64,000 nucleotides of DNA from Nitrospirillum amazonense (GTDB lineage: Bacteria > Pseudomonadota > Alphaproteobacteria > Azospirillales > Azospirillaceae). This document shows positions 38,546-49,583 of the stretch, piece by piece; the first letter of the stretch is position 1; every line of letters starts with the position of its first letter. The stretch is taken from the NCBI RefSeq assembly GCF_007828035.1, contig NZ_VITV01000007.1, positions 186,001 to 250,000 of the forward strand. Reading direction: 5' to 3'. Below the pieces are notes generated by a model that did no database searches, had not been told where the DNA came from, and saw only the letters and a program-made list of their open reading frames with translations. A program made the translations under genes and the position numbers.

Positions 38546-38747
38546 GCGGGACCAACCGTCCTATCGCAGCCGCGAACGCCCCCTGCCCTGCAACCGATGC
38601 CATAGTTGCGCGGCCCGCCCGTCCACCTTAAGGCTGTGACGGCGCTCATTGCGTGAGCAGGCGCAGCATGACAGATATGCGCTGCCTATCCTGGTAATCA
38701 CCGCCCGCCGGCCATTTACGCGATTGACCGGAGCGTTATTCCCCGTG

Positions 38748-38783
38748 CTAACTGTCGTTAGTGTGCTATTAATATTTTGCACA
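38748..38783. promoter_or_regulatory. Two adjacent inverted repeats upstream of the TonB receptor
   Basis: CTAAC-tgtc-GTTAG (38748-38761) is followed directly by TGTGC-N12-GCACA (38762-38783), about 95-130 bp before the receptor start in a 330-bp gap. The AT-rich spacer TATTAATATTTT looks like a promoter core. The regulator is unknown; I see nothing else in this gap. Confidence 0.4.
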
Positions 38784-38876
38784 TCCATTGAACAGTACAA
38801 TTCGGCGGCCGGCGTCACCCGGTGAACGAGCCCAGCCAAGGGCCACCGCCGGGGAACGATGGGGGAGTGGCTGAGG

Positions 38877-41129
38877 ATGAAGGGACCACGCGTGAACGCG
38901 GCCGCGGGTCGGCTGTTACGGGCCCACACGGCACGGGGCCGGGCGCTGCCCACCGTCCTGCTGATGGGCGGCGCGCTGCTGGGCGGCGGCGCCATGGCGC
39001 AGGAGCAGGACGGCGGCATTCCGGACATCATCGTCACCGCCCAGCGGCGCGCGCAGTCGGTGCAGGACGTGGGCCTGTCCGTCTCCGTCCTGTCGGCGGG
39101 GGATCTGGCCACGCACCATGTCACCTCGGTGAACGACCTGCAGAACATGACGCCGGGGCTGGAGGTCACCAACGCCTTCGGCGGCGGGCAGCCGCAATTC
39201 CGCATCCGGGGCGTGGGCTTCAACGACTATGCCTCGAACAACACGCCCACCGTGGGCGTGTATGTCGATGAGGTCGCCTACCCCCTGCCCATCATGACCC
39301 AGGGCCTGGTCTATGACGTGGACCGGGTGGAGGTGCTGCGTGGGCCGCAGGGCGTGCTGTACGGCCGCAACACCACCGGCGGCGCCATCAACATCCTGAC
39401 CGCCAACCCCACGGACAGCGCCAGCGCCGGCATCACCGCCGACTATGGCAGCTATGACGCCGCCAAGATCGAGGCCTATGTCTCCGGCCCCGTCAGCGAC
39501 ACGGTGAAGGTGCGCCTGTCGGCCATGACGCAGCAGGGCGGCGCCTGGCAGACCAACCGCCTGACCGGCCAGGATTTGGGCAACGCCAACCGCACCGCCG
39601 TGCGCGCCAAGATCGCCTGGACGGCCACGCCGGACACGGACGTGAGGCTGAACCTGCATTATGGCCGCGACCTGTCGGACGGCACCGGCGGCTATCTCTT
39701 CAACCCCGCCGTCCAGCCGGGCGTGGGCACCCTGCCCGCCGATACCGACCCGTCCAGGACGGGGTGGGGCCTGTCGCCCGCCTTCGCCAAGGTCATCGGC
39801 GCCGACCCCAATGCCAAGCCCTTCCGCAACAACACCAGCGGCGGCGCCGACCTGACGGTGCTGCACCGCTTCGAGGATGTGACGCTGACCAGCATCACGG
39901 CGTGGGAGGCGCTGAACCGCAAGGAGTTCAACGACTGGGACGCCACCGCCTACCGCGACGCGGATGAATATTTCAACAGCCGCGCCCAGGACGTGTCGCA
40001 GGAGGTGCGCCTGGCCTCCAGCGGGCCGGGCCGGCTGCAATGGGTGGGCGGCCTCTATTATTCGCACGAGACGCTGCGCGAGGCCTTCCTGTCCGACTTC
40101 ACCGACATCTACGGCTTCATCGCCAACACCCGCTATGCCCAGACGGCGGAGTCCATCAGCGGCTTCGGCCAGGCCGACTATGCCGTCACCGACCGGCTGA
40201 AGCTGATCCTGGGCCTGCGGGAGGAGCATGAGGACCGCACGCTGCGCACCTTCAGCACCATCACCATCCCCGACACCGGCATCGGCGTTTCGGCGGACAA
40301 GGTGCCCACCGGCTTCACCCAGACCACGGGCAAGGCCGGCGTGGAATTCAAGGTGACGGACGACGCGCTGCTGTACGCCAACATCAGCCGGGGGGTGAAG
40401 TCCGGCGGCTTCACCGCCTACAACACCCTGGCGCTGGGCGGCCTGGCCCCCTTCCGGCCGGAGGTGCTGTGGGCCTATGAGGCGGGGGTGAAGTCCGACC
40501 TGGCCAACCACACCCTGCGCCTGAACGCCTCGGCCTATTACTACGACTATCATAACCAGCAGGTGCAGTCGGTCATCATCGACCCGAGCTTCGGCGCCAT
40601 CGGCAAGATCGTGAACGCCCCCCGGTCAGAGATTTATGGCGCGGAGCTGCAGGCCGACTGGGCGCCCCGCCCCGGCCTGCTGATCACCCAGGCGCTGGGC
40701 CTGTCGCATGGCGAGTTCAAGGAATTCAACGCCGTGGACACGGCGGCCTCGCTGGCCACCTGCTATCCCTGCCGCCCCATCTATACCAACCAGGCGGGGG
40801 AGGATCTGGGCTTCCCCCGCATCACCTACAACGGCGGCGTCAGCTATGACTGGGCCCTGCCCGGCCACACGCTGAAGACGGAGGCCGACTACAGCTATCG
40901 CAGCAGCGAACGCTCGCTGCTGGGCAGCCGCTACAACGTCGCCGGCTACTGGCTGGTCAACGCCGCCGTCACCCTGACGCCGGACCAGGGGCCGTGGACC
41001 GCCACGGTCTACGGCCAGAACATCCTGGACAGGCGCTACGACCTGCTGCGCAACTTCTTCACCAACGCTGACATCGCCATCCCCGGCCGGCCGGCGACCT
41101 GGGGCATCCGCCTGGGGTACCAGTACTAA
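38877..41129 (+). CDS. TonB-dependent outer-membrane receptor
   Basis: 750 residues. A signal peptide (LPTVLLMGGALLGGGAMA) is followed by the TonB box DIIVTAQRR, plug domain (LQNMTPGLEVTNAF..., VEVLRGPQGVLYGRNTTGGAINI) and a barrel ending GIRLGYQY with the terminal aromatic. It belongs to the large substrate-diverse class of alphaproteobacterial and sphingomonad receptors rather than to siderophore receptors. The start with GGGGGAG nine bases before the ATG is preferred; an ATG 18 bp upstream is possible. The TPR gene follows after 29 bp and then the ABC transporter genes, so this receptor probably admits the substrate of that transporter across the outer membrane. Confidence 0.9.
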   Translation: MKGPRVNAAAGRLLRAHTARGRALPTVLLMGGALLGGGAMAQEQDGGIPDIIVTAQRRAQSVQDVGLSVSVLSAGDLATHHVTSVNDLQNMTPGLEVTNAFGGGQPQFRIRGVGFNDYASNNTPTVGVYVDEVAYPLPIMTQGLVYDVDRVEVLRGPQGVLYGRNTTGGAINILTANPTDSASAGITADYGSYDAAKIEAYVSGPVSDTVKVRLSAMTQQGGAWQTNRLTGQDLGNANRTAVRAKIAWTATPDTDVRLNLHYGRDLSDGTGGYLFNPAVQPGVGTLPADTDPSRTGWGLSPAFAKVIGADPNAKPFRNNTSGGADLTVLHRFEDVTLTSITAWEALNRKEFNDWDATAYRDADEYFNSRAQDVSQEVRLASSGPGRLQWVGGLYYSHETLREAFLSDFTDIYGFIANTRYAQTAESISGFGQADYAVTDRLKLILGLREEHEDRTLRTFSTITIPDTGIGVSADKVPTGFTQTTGKAGVEFKVTDDALLYANISRGVKSGGFTAYNTLALGGLAPFRPEVLWAYEAGVKSDLANHTLRLNASAYYYDYHNQQVQSVIIDPSFGAIGKIVNAPRSEIYGAELQADWAPRPGLLITQALGLSHGEFKEFNAVDTAASLATCYPCRPIYTNQAGEDLGFPRITYNGGVSYDWALPGHTLKTEADYSYRSSERSLLGSRYNVAGYWLVNAAVTLTPDQGPWTATVYGQNILDRRYDLLRNFFTNADIAIPGRPATWGIRLGYQY

Positions 41130-41158
41130 ACGCCCGCAACAGCCTAGCCGAGAGCGTC

Positions 41159-42556
41159 ATGGACGAAGACTTCCTGGGCAACCCCATCACCACGGACGGC
41201 GCGCACAGCGCCGGGCTGATCGACGATTTCGTCGGCGGGCTGCTGGCCTATGAGACGCGGGCCGTGAACCTGCTGGCGGTGGCGGACGAGGCGGTGGACC
41301 TGCCCCTGGTGCAGACCTACGCCGGCATGCTGTGGATGTTCCTGGAATCGACCGACGGCCCCGGCCGCGCCGCGCCCTATGTGGCGCGCGCGCTGACCGC
41401 CGCCCGCCACGGCACGCGGCGGGAACAGCTGAACGCCGCGATGCTGGAGGCCTGGTGGCGGGACGACATTCCCGCCGCCCTGGCCCTGGGCGACCAGATC
41501 GCGGAGGAATTCCCCCGCGACCTGACGGCGGTAAAGGTTCACCAGTACCTGAACTTCAACCGGGGCCAGTCGCCGGACATGGTGCGCATCGCGCTGAAGG
41601 TGCTGCCCCGGGCCGGCGACGTCGCCTATCTGCACGGCATGCTGGCCTTCGGCTATGAGCAGTGCCACCTGCTGGATGAGGCGGAGGCGGCGGCCCGCCG
41701 CGCCATCACCCTGAAGCGCAAGGAGCCCTGGGCCCACCACGCCCTGGCCCATGTGATGCTGACCCGGGGTGAGATCGACCAGGGGGCCGCCTTCCTGCGC
41801 GGCGTGCACGACAGCTGGACCGAGCTCAATTCCTTCATGTCCACGCACCTGTGGTGGCACTACGCCCTGTTCCTGCTGAGCCAGGGGCGGGCGGCGGAGG
41901 CACTGGCCACCTACGACGCCCGGGTCTGGGGCGTGGACAAGGGCTATTCCCAGGACCAGGCGGGGGCGGTGCAGTTATTGAGCCGCCTGGAGCTGGCCGG
42001 CGTGGAGGTGGGCGACCGCTGGACCGACCTGGCCGGCCACCTGGCCGCCCGCGTCACCGACACGGCCCAGCCCTTCCTGGCGCTGCTGTACCTCATGGGC
42101 CTGGCCCGCGCCGGCCGGGCGGAGGCCGACACCCTGCTGGCCGCCATCCAGGCGCAGGCGGGCCGCGCGCCGGACCACAGCCGGGAAACCTGGGCCGATG
42201 TGGCCGTGCCGGCGGCCGAGGGGCTGGTGGCCTATCACCGGGGCGACTGGCGTACGGCGGTGCGCCGCCTGGGCCCGGTTTTGCCCCGCCTGGTGGAGAT
42301 CGGCGGCAGCCACGCCCAGCGCGACCTGTTCGAACAGGTGGTGCTGGACGCCTATCTCAAGGACCGGCGCTGGGCCCCGGCGCAACAGATGCTGGAGCTG
42401 CGCCGGGCCCACGACCCCGGCGGCGTGCCCCTGAACCGCGCCCTGGCCCAGGTCTATGACGCGCTGGGCCTGCCCAGCCTGGCGCGCCAGGCGGCGGCGC
42501 GAGCCCAGGCCACGGCGGAGGCGCACCGCCATGACACCAGCCTCTTGGTGAACTGA
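41159..42556 (+). CDS. TPR-repeat protein (TTC38-like)
   Basis: 465-residue soluble protein without signal peptide. It consists of helical hairpin repeats: QLNAAMLEAWWRDDIPAALA, HGMLAFGYEQCHLLDEAEAA, HHALAHVMLTRGEIDQGAAF and HYALFLLSQGRAAEALATYD. The pattern and length match the tetratricopeptide repeat protein 38 family found in bacteria and animals; the biochemical role is not known. It is placed between a TonB receptor (29 bp) and a peptide-type ABC transporter (4 bp), so it is probably part of the same operon and process; a scaffold or a helper for a cytoplasmic enzyme is a guess. Confidence 0.75.
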   Translation: MDEDFLGNPITTDGAHSAGLIDDFVGGLLAYETRAVNLLAVADEAVDLPLVQTYAGMLWMFLESTDGPGRAAPYVARALTAARHGTRREQLNAAMLEAWWRDDIPAALALGDQIAEEFPRDLTAVKVHQYLNFNRGQSPDMVRIALKVLPRAGDVAYLHGMLAFGYEQCHLLDEAEAAARRAITLKRKEPWAHHALAHVMLTRGEIDQGAAFLRGVHDSWTELNSFMSTHLWWHYALFLLSQGRAAEALATYDARVWGVDKGYSQDQAGAVQLLSRLELAGVEVGDRWTDLAGHLAARVTDTAQPFLALLYLMGLARAGRAEADTLLAAIQAQAGRAPDHSRETWADVAVPAAEGLVAYHRGDWRTAVRRLGPVLPRLVEIGGSHAQRDLFEQVVLDAYLKDRRWAPAQQMLELRRAHDPGGVPLNRALAQVYDALGLPSLARQAAARAQATAEAHRHDTSLLVN

Positions 42557-42560
42557 CTCA

Positions 42561-45128
42561 ATGGCCTGGACGATCTTCCTCATGCGCCTGGTTAAATCAG
42601 CAGTGGTGCTGGCGGCGGTGGCGGCGGCGCCCGCCGCCTGGGCGCGCGACACCATCACCCTGGGCCTGCAGCTGGAGCCGCCGGGCCTGGACCCGACGGC
42701 GGAGGCCTCGGCCGCCATCCCCGCCGTGGTTTTCCCCACCGTGTTCGAGGGGCTGGTGCATCTGGGCGTGGGCGGCACGGTGCAGCCCCTGCTGGCCACC
42801 GACTGGACGGTGGCGCCGGACGGCCTGACCTACATCTTCCACCTGCGGCCGGGCGTGCGCTTCCAGGACGGAACTGATTTCGATGCCGAAACGGTCAAGT
42901 TCTCGCTTGAGCGCGCCATAGCGCCTGGCAGCACCAACCCGCAGAAGGTGGCGCTGTCGCACATCGACCATGTCGACGTCCTCGACCCGCTGACGGCGGT
43001 CATCCACCTGAAAGCGCCCTACGGCAGCCTGTTGCAGGTACTGGGCTGGCCGGCGGCCGTCATGGTGTCCCCCGCCAGCGCCGCCGGCAACGTCACCCAT
43101 CCGGTGGGCACCGGCCCCTACACCGTGGCCGACTGGCAGCGGGGCAACGCCGTCACCCTGGCGCGCAACCCGGCCTACTGGGGCCCGGCGCCGCATCTGG
43201 CCAGCGTCACCTATCGCTTCATCGCCGACCCGGCGGCGGCCACGGCGGCGCTGAAGGCCGGCGACATCCAGGGCTTCCCCGCCTTCCCCGCGCCTGAGGC
43301 CATCGCCGCCCTGAAGGCCGATCCGCGTTACACTGTCGACGTCGCCCCGTCGGAGGGGGAGACGCTGCTGGCGCTGAACAACCGGCGCCCGCCCTTCGAC
43401 AATGTGCTGGTGCGCCGCGCCCTGTCGCATGCCATCGACCGCCAGGCCATCATCCAGGGCGCCATGTTCGGCTATGGCGCCCCCATCGGCAGCCATTACC
43501 CGCCGCAGAACGCGGGCTATGTCGACCTGACGGGCCTGTATCCCCACGACGTGGCCAAGGCCAAGGCCCTGCTGGCGCAAGCCGGATACCCGCAGGGCTT
43601 CACCGCCACCCTGCGCGTCCTGCCCCTGCCCTATGCCAAGCGCGCCGCCGAGATCATCGCCGCCCAGCTGGCGGAGGCGGGGGTGCATGTGGTGCTGCAG
43701 GATGTGGAATGGGCCACGTGGATTTCCCAGGTCTATGGCGGCCACGACTACGACATGACCATCGTCGCCCATGTCGAGCCCATGGATTACGACATCTATG
43801 GTCGCGACGATTACTATTTCGGCTACCGCAACCCGGCCTACAAGGCGCTGCTGGCCCGGCTGGACGCCACGGTGGACCAGGGCCAGCGCCTGGCCCTGCT
43901 GGGCGACATCCAGCGCACCCTGGCCAACGACGCCGTCAACGTCTTCCTGTTCGAATACCCCTATTTCGGCGTGTGGGATGCCGGATTGCGGGACATCTGG
44001 CTGCCCACCCCGGTGCAGCTGGTGGACCTGGCCACGGCGCGCTTTGACGAGGCGGGCGCGGATGCCGCCGCCGCTGGCGGGCTGTGCGGTGCCGGGGGGC
44101 TGGCGTGGCTGCTGGGCATGGCCGTGCTGGCCGCCGTGGCCCTGGCCGCCGCCAAGGCCGGGCCGCGCTATGTCGCCGGGCGCCTGGCCGTACTGCTGCT
44201 GACCCTGCTGGCCGCCAGCCTGGCCATCTTCCTGGTGCTGCAGGTCATCCCCGGCGACCCCGCCCGGGTGATGATGGGCCTGAGCGCCGACCCGGCCGCC
44301 CTGGCCGTCCTGCGCCACCAGATGGGCCTGGATGTGCCCGCACCCCAGCGCTACCTGGCCTGGCTGGCCGGCCTGGCGCGCGGCGATTTCGGCCTCAGCT
44401 ACACCTACCGCGTCGACGTCGGCCGCCTGATGGCGGAGCGGCTGGCCGTGACCCTGCCCCTGACCCTGTACGCCGTGCTGCTGTCCACCCTGCTGGCCGT
44501 CGCCCTGGGCACGCTGGCGGCGCTGGGCGCCGTGTGTGGGCGCCAAGGTAACGTGGTCGACGCCTTCCTGAACGGCGTGGCGCAATTGCTGATCGCCATC
44601 CCCAACTTCTGGGCCGGCACCGTGCTGGCCCTGGTATTCGCCGCCGGCCTGCACTGGTTCGCCGCCGGCGGCTTCCCCGGCTGGGGCGGCGGGCTCTTGC
44701 CGGCGCTGAAAGCCCTGACCCTGCCGGCCATCGCCCTGGCCGCCCCCCAGGCCGGCATCCTGGCGCGGGTGCTGCGCGGTGAGCTGGTGGAGCAGATGGG
44801 CCAGGATTACGTCCGCACCGCGCGGGCCAAAGGCCTGAGCCTGTCCCAGGCCCTGCTGCGCCACGCCCTGCCCAACGCCTTCGTGCCGGCGCTGACCATC
44901 CTGGGCATGCAGTTCTCCTTCCTGCTGGCGGGCGGCATCATCATCGAGAACGTGTTCTTCCTGCCCGGACTGGGCCGGCTGGTGTTCCAGGCCGTGGCCC
45001 AGCGCGACCTGATCGTGGTGCAGGGTGTGACCGTCGGCCTGGTGTTCGCCGTGGTGGTCGTCACCTTCCTGGTCGATCTGGCCAACGCCGCGGTGGATCC
45101 GCGCCTGACACAGGGGCGGCGCCCATGA
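42561..45128 (+). CDS. Fused substrate-binding protein and permease (peptide/opine family ABC transporter)
   Basis: 855 residues in one uninterrupted frame. Residues 8-28 form a signal peptide (VVLAAVAAAPAAWA). Residues about 30-495 are a family-5 solute-binding protein (DppA/OppA type: TWTVAPDGL-like DWTVAPDGLTYIFHLRPGV, HPVGTGPYTVADWQRG). Residues about 510-530 form an extra membrane helix (WLLGMAVLAAVALAAA) ending in the basic linker KAGPRYVAGR. From about 540 it is a DppB-type permease with IPGDPARVMMG, and the EAA loop DYVRTARAKGLSLSQALLRH. The added helix returns the chain to the cytoplasm so the permease keeps normal topology. These parts are separate genes in standard systems. It overlaps the next permease by ATGA. 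Substrate: probably peptides or related oligomers (inference). Confidence 0.87.
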   Translation: MAWTIFLMRLVKSAVVLAAVAAAPAAWARDTITLGLQLEPPGLDPTAEASAAIPAVVFPTVFEGLVHLGVGGTVQPLLATDWTVAPDGLTYIFHLRPGVRFQDGTDFDAETVKFSLERAIAPGSTNPQKVALSHIDHVDVLDPLTAVIHLKAPYGSLLQVLGWPAAVMVSPASAAGNVTHPVGTGPYTVADWQRGNAVTLARNPAYWGPAPHLASVTYRFIADPAAATAALKAGDIQGFPAFPAPEAIAALKADPRYTVDVAPSEGETLLALNNRRPPFDNVLVRRALSHAIDRQAIIQGAMFGYGAPIGSHYPPQNAGYVDLTGLYPHDVAKAKALLAQAGYPQGFTATLRVLPLPYAKRAAEIIAAQLAEAGVHVVLQDVEWATWISQVYGGHDYDMTIVAHVEPMDYDIYGRDDYYFGYRNPAYKALLARLDATVDQGQRLALLGDIQRTLANDAVNVFLFEYPYFGVWDAGLRDIWLPTPVQLVDLATARFDEAGADAAAAGGLCGAGGLAWLLGMAVLAAVALAAAKAGPRYVAGRLAVLLLTLLAASLAIFLVLQVIPGDPARVMMGLSADPAALAVLRHQMGLDVPAPQRYLAWLAGLARGDFGLSYTYRVDVGRLMAERLAVTLPLTLYAVLLSTLLAVALGTLAALGAVCGRQGNVVDAFLNGVAQLLIAIPNFWAGTVLALVFAAGLHWFAAGGFPGWGGGLLPALKALTLPAIALAAPQAGILARVLRGELVEQMGQDYVRTARAKGLSLSQALLRHALPNAFVPALTILGMQFSFLLAGGIIIENVFFLPGLGRLVFQAVAQRDLIVVQGVTVGLVFAVVVVTFLVDLANAAVDPRLTQGRRP

Positions 45129-45973
45129 CCGTCATGATCACGCTGGAGGCGGCGACCGACGGCGGCCGCCATTCCAGGGCCCTGGCCGCCGGCCTGCTCC
45201 TGACCGGCCTGGTGGTGGCCGCCGCCCTGCTGTCGTTGGCGTGGACGCCCTATGACCCCACCGCCATCAATGTCGCCGGCCGGCTGGCCGCACCCTCCGC
45301 CACCCACTGGTTCGGCACCGACGCCTATGGCCGCGACGTCTTTTCCCATGTGCTGGCGGGTGCGCGCAGCGCCTTGGCCGTGGCCCTGGCCGCCGTGGGC
45401 GTGGGCGCGGGAGCCGGCGTGCCCCTGGGCCTGCTGGCGGCGGGCCGGCGCGGCTGGGTGGAGGAGGGGACGATGCGCGGCAGCGACGTGGTCTTCGCCT
45501 TCCCCGCCCTGATCACCGCCGTGCTGATCGCCGCCTTGTGCGGCCCGGGTGCCGTGGACGCCATCGCCGCCATCGGCCTGTTCAACATCCCCGTCTTCGC
45601 CAAGGTGACGCGGGCGGCCGCCCTGGGCGTCTGGGCGCGGGATTACACCCTGGCCGCCCGGCTGGCCGGCAAGGGCGGCGGCCGCATCTCGCTGGAGCAC
45701 GTGCTGCCCAACATCGCCGGCCTGCTGCTGGTACAGGCCACCATCCAGCTGTCGCTGGGCATCATTGCCGACGCCGGCCTGTCCTTCGTCGGCCTGGGCA
45801 CCCAGGCGCCGCAACCCAGCTGGGGCCGCATGCTGGCGGACAGCCAGACCCTGGCGGGCCAGGCGCCCTGGCTGGTGCTGTTCCCCGGCCTGGCCGTGGT
45901 GGCCGCCGTGCTGGGCTTCAACCTGCTGGGCGAGGGCCTGCGTGGCCGCCTGGCCCCCAAGCGGGGGGCCTGA
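45125..45973 (+). CDS. ABC transporter permease (DppC-like)
   Basis: 282 residues, the second inner-membrane subunit of the peptide/nickel/opine-type importer. The N-terminal helix LAAGLLLTGLVVAAALLSLAW is followed by the conserved HWFGTDAYGRDVFSHVLAGARSAL of the DppC/OppC family, further helices, and the coupling loop YTLAARLAGKGGGRISLEHVLPN. It pairs with the fused permease upstream (overlapping by 4 bp) and precedes the ATPase gene by 4 bp. Confidence 0.92.
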   Translation: MTVMITLEAATDGGRHSRALAAGLLLTGLVVAAALLSLAWTPYDPTAINVAGRLAAPSATHWFGTDAYGRDVFSHVLAGARSALAVALAAVGVGAGAGVPLGLLAAGRRGWVEEGTMRGSDVVFAFPALITAVLIAALCGPGAVDAIAAIGLFNIPVFAKVTRAAALGVWARDYTLAARLAGKGGGRISLEHVLPNIAGLLLVQATIQLSLGIIADAGLSFVGLGTQAPQPSWGRMLADSQTLAGQAPWLVLFPGLAVVAAVLGFNLLGEGLRGRLAPKRGA

Positions 45974-45977
45974 TCCC

Positions 45978-47566
<1,589 letters not shown>

Positions 47567-47579
<13 letters not shown>

Positions 47580-48607
47580 TGGCTGCCATCGCCGCCTTGA
47601 CCGTCCCCCGCATGGAACACCGCGCGGGCGATGGCGCGGGCCAGGCAGTCGGCGGCGGCGGAACCGATACGCGCCACCTGGGCCCAACGGCCGCCGGCGG
47701 CCGCCACCAGGGCCGGTCCCCGCGCCACGGCGAACACGGTGTCGCCGTCGAACGGCGTGTGGGCCGGGCGCGCGGCGCGGGCGATGCCGTCCTGCGCCAT
47801 CATCGCCACCCGCTTGCATTCCGCCGTGCTGAGGTCGGCGGAGGCGGCAACCACGGCGATGGTGGTGTTAGCGCCCGCCGTGGGCTGGCGGTGCACGCCC
47901 AGCCGCGACAGCTCCGGCACCGGGTCGCTGGCGTCCACGGGACCCTGGGGCGTTCTTCCGCCAAACTCACCATCAATCTCGAAAGGCCAGGCCCAGTAGG
48001 TGCGGCCGTCGGGCATGAAGACCGAGCCCAGGGGGTTGGCCGCCACCAGGGCGCCGACCACCAGGCCATCACCCAGGTCGATGGAGGCGGTGCCGACACC
48101 GCCGGGGATCAGCCCCGCCATGGCGCCGCGCCCGGCGCCCAGGGCGCCCTGGGGCACCTCCAGTCCGGCGGCTTCCACCGCGCGCATCCCCAGGTCGCGG
48201 TAGGGCGGCGTCAGGCCCCAGTCCTTGTCGCCGCCATTGGCCAGGTCATAGAGCACGGCGGCCGGGACCAGCGGCACGGCGGGTGTCCCGGGCCGCAGGG
48301 TCAGGCCCATCCCGCGCCGCGACAGCACCGCCGCCACCCCGTCCGCCGCCGCCAAGCCGAAGACGGAACCGCCGGTCAGGACCACGGCATGAGCCCGGCC
48401 CGCCAGGTTCTCCGCCGCCAGCATCTCGGTCTCGCGGGTGCCGGGGCCGCCGCCGCGCACATCCACGCCGCCGGCCCAGCCGGCGGCCCCCTTGGCCCCT
48501 CCGCACATCAGAACGGTGACGCCGCTACGCACTCGCTCATCCGTGGCGTGGCCCACCGTCAGGCCGGGGACGTCGGTGATGGCGTTGCGCGGTCCGGGGG
48601 CAGGCAT
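47567..48607 (-). CDS. P1 (S58/DmpA) family peptidase
   Basis: 346 residues. N-terminal-nucleophile aminopeptidase-like enzyme that processes itself into two chains. Recognisable parts: ITDVPGLTVGHATDERVRSG at the N-terminus, LTGGSVFGLAAADGVAAVL, and the nucleophile region QPTAGANTTIAVVAASADL, where cleavage in front of the residue following the asparagine region is expected in the family. Relatives hydrolyse N-terminal D- or beta-amino-acid peptides. It is convergent with the peptide-transporter operon (13-bp overlap), suggesting a link between uptake and breakdown of unusual peptides (inference). The ATG is chosen over a TTG 15 bp upstream; GGAAAA lies upstream of the ATG. Confidence 0.86.
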
Positions 48608-48719
48608 GATACGGTTTTCCAACGGCTTGTTTCACAGTCCGGGGACGGCCGATCCACGATTCCGGCCGAGACAGCGCGGATAGTCCCCCTTCGCCCTCGT
48701 ACCTTCAACGGGAAACACC

Positions 48720-49583
48720 ATGCCCGACGTCCCTGACCTGCCGCTCGCCACCACCCGGCTGGTGGTCACGCCCGACACGGTGACGGTGCGCGACGGCCGT
48801 CCGCCCTTGAGCCTGCTGGTGCATGAGGGCGGCGCGCGCGCCGATACCACCGTCTTCTTCTGCCACGGCAGTGGCGGCAACAAGAACCAGTGGCGCCACC
48901 AATGGGCCGCCCTGGTGGAGGCGGGGGTGCGCATCGTCGCCTGGGATTTCGTCGGCCACGGCCAAAGCCCGCAGCCGCGCGACTGGGCGGCGTATCAGGG
49001 CAGCCATCTGGTGGCGGACTACCGCCAGATCCTGGAGACATATGGTCAAGGCCGCGTGATCCTGGCCGGCCATTCCTATGGCTGCCGCCTGACCTTGAGC
49101 CTGTTGCAGGGTCTGGCGGCGGAAGGGCGGCTGGACCGTGTGGCGGCGGCCCTGCTGCTGGCCCCGCCCAGCCCCGTCGCCCAGCTGGGCGCCAACCCGC
49201 TGAGCTGGCTGCCGCCCTTCATCCTGGAATGGATCCGCCCCATCATCTCCGCCAAGTTCCGTTCCCTGGCCTGGCATCCGGACACCGACGCCGCCCTGCT
49301 GGCGTTCGAGGAGCAGGCGACCAAGGGCAACAGCCTGTTCATGATGAAGGCGCTGATGAGCCAGGCGGCCCACCCCGACCCGGCAGCGCTGTCCGCCCTG
49401 ACCCTGCCCATCACCGTGGTGGCCGGCGCCAACGACGGCCTGACTCCCCCGGCCGGCGCCCGCGACCTGGCCGGGCGCCTGCCCAACGCCACCTACGTGG
49501 AACTGGAACGCTGCGGCCACCAGATCATGCTGGAAAAGCCGGCCGAGACCAACGCCCTGCTGCTGGGCCTAGTGAACGGCTAA
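48720..49583 (+). CDS. Alpha/beta hydrolase
   Basis: 287 residues. The oxyanion region VFFCHGSGGNKNQW is followed by the nucleophile elbow LAGHSYGCRL (Ser about residue 122), an acid in VVAGANDGLTPPAG and the histidine in LERCGHQIMLEKP, so the full catalytic triad is visible. No signal peptide, so cytoplasmic. The class includes esterases, lactonases and dehalogenases; the substrate is unknown. The stop overlaps the stop of the convergent NTF2-like gene by 4 bp. Confidence 0.88.
   Translation: MPDVPDLPLATTRLVVTPDTVTVRDGRPPLSLLVHEGGARADTTVFFCHGSGGNKNQWRHQWAALVEAGVRIVAWDFVGHGQSPQPRDWAAYQGSHLVADYRQILETYGQGRVILAGHSYGCRLTLSLLQGLAAEGRLDRVAAALLLAPPSPVAQLGANPLSWLPPFILEWIRPIISAKFRSLAWHPDTDAALLAFEEQATKGNSLFMMKALMSQAAHPDPAALSALTLPITVVAGANDGLTPPAGARDLAGRLPNATYVELERCGHQIMLEKPAETNALLLGLVNG

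Noticed and set aside
44040-44200. Possible frameshift or missed gene boundary between binding protein and permease
   Set aside because: The frame is continuous, no stop or start with ribosome site is present at the junction, and the extra helix makes a coherent topology.
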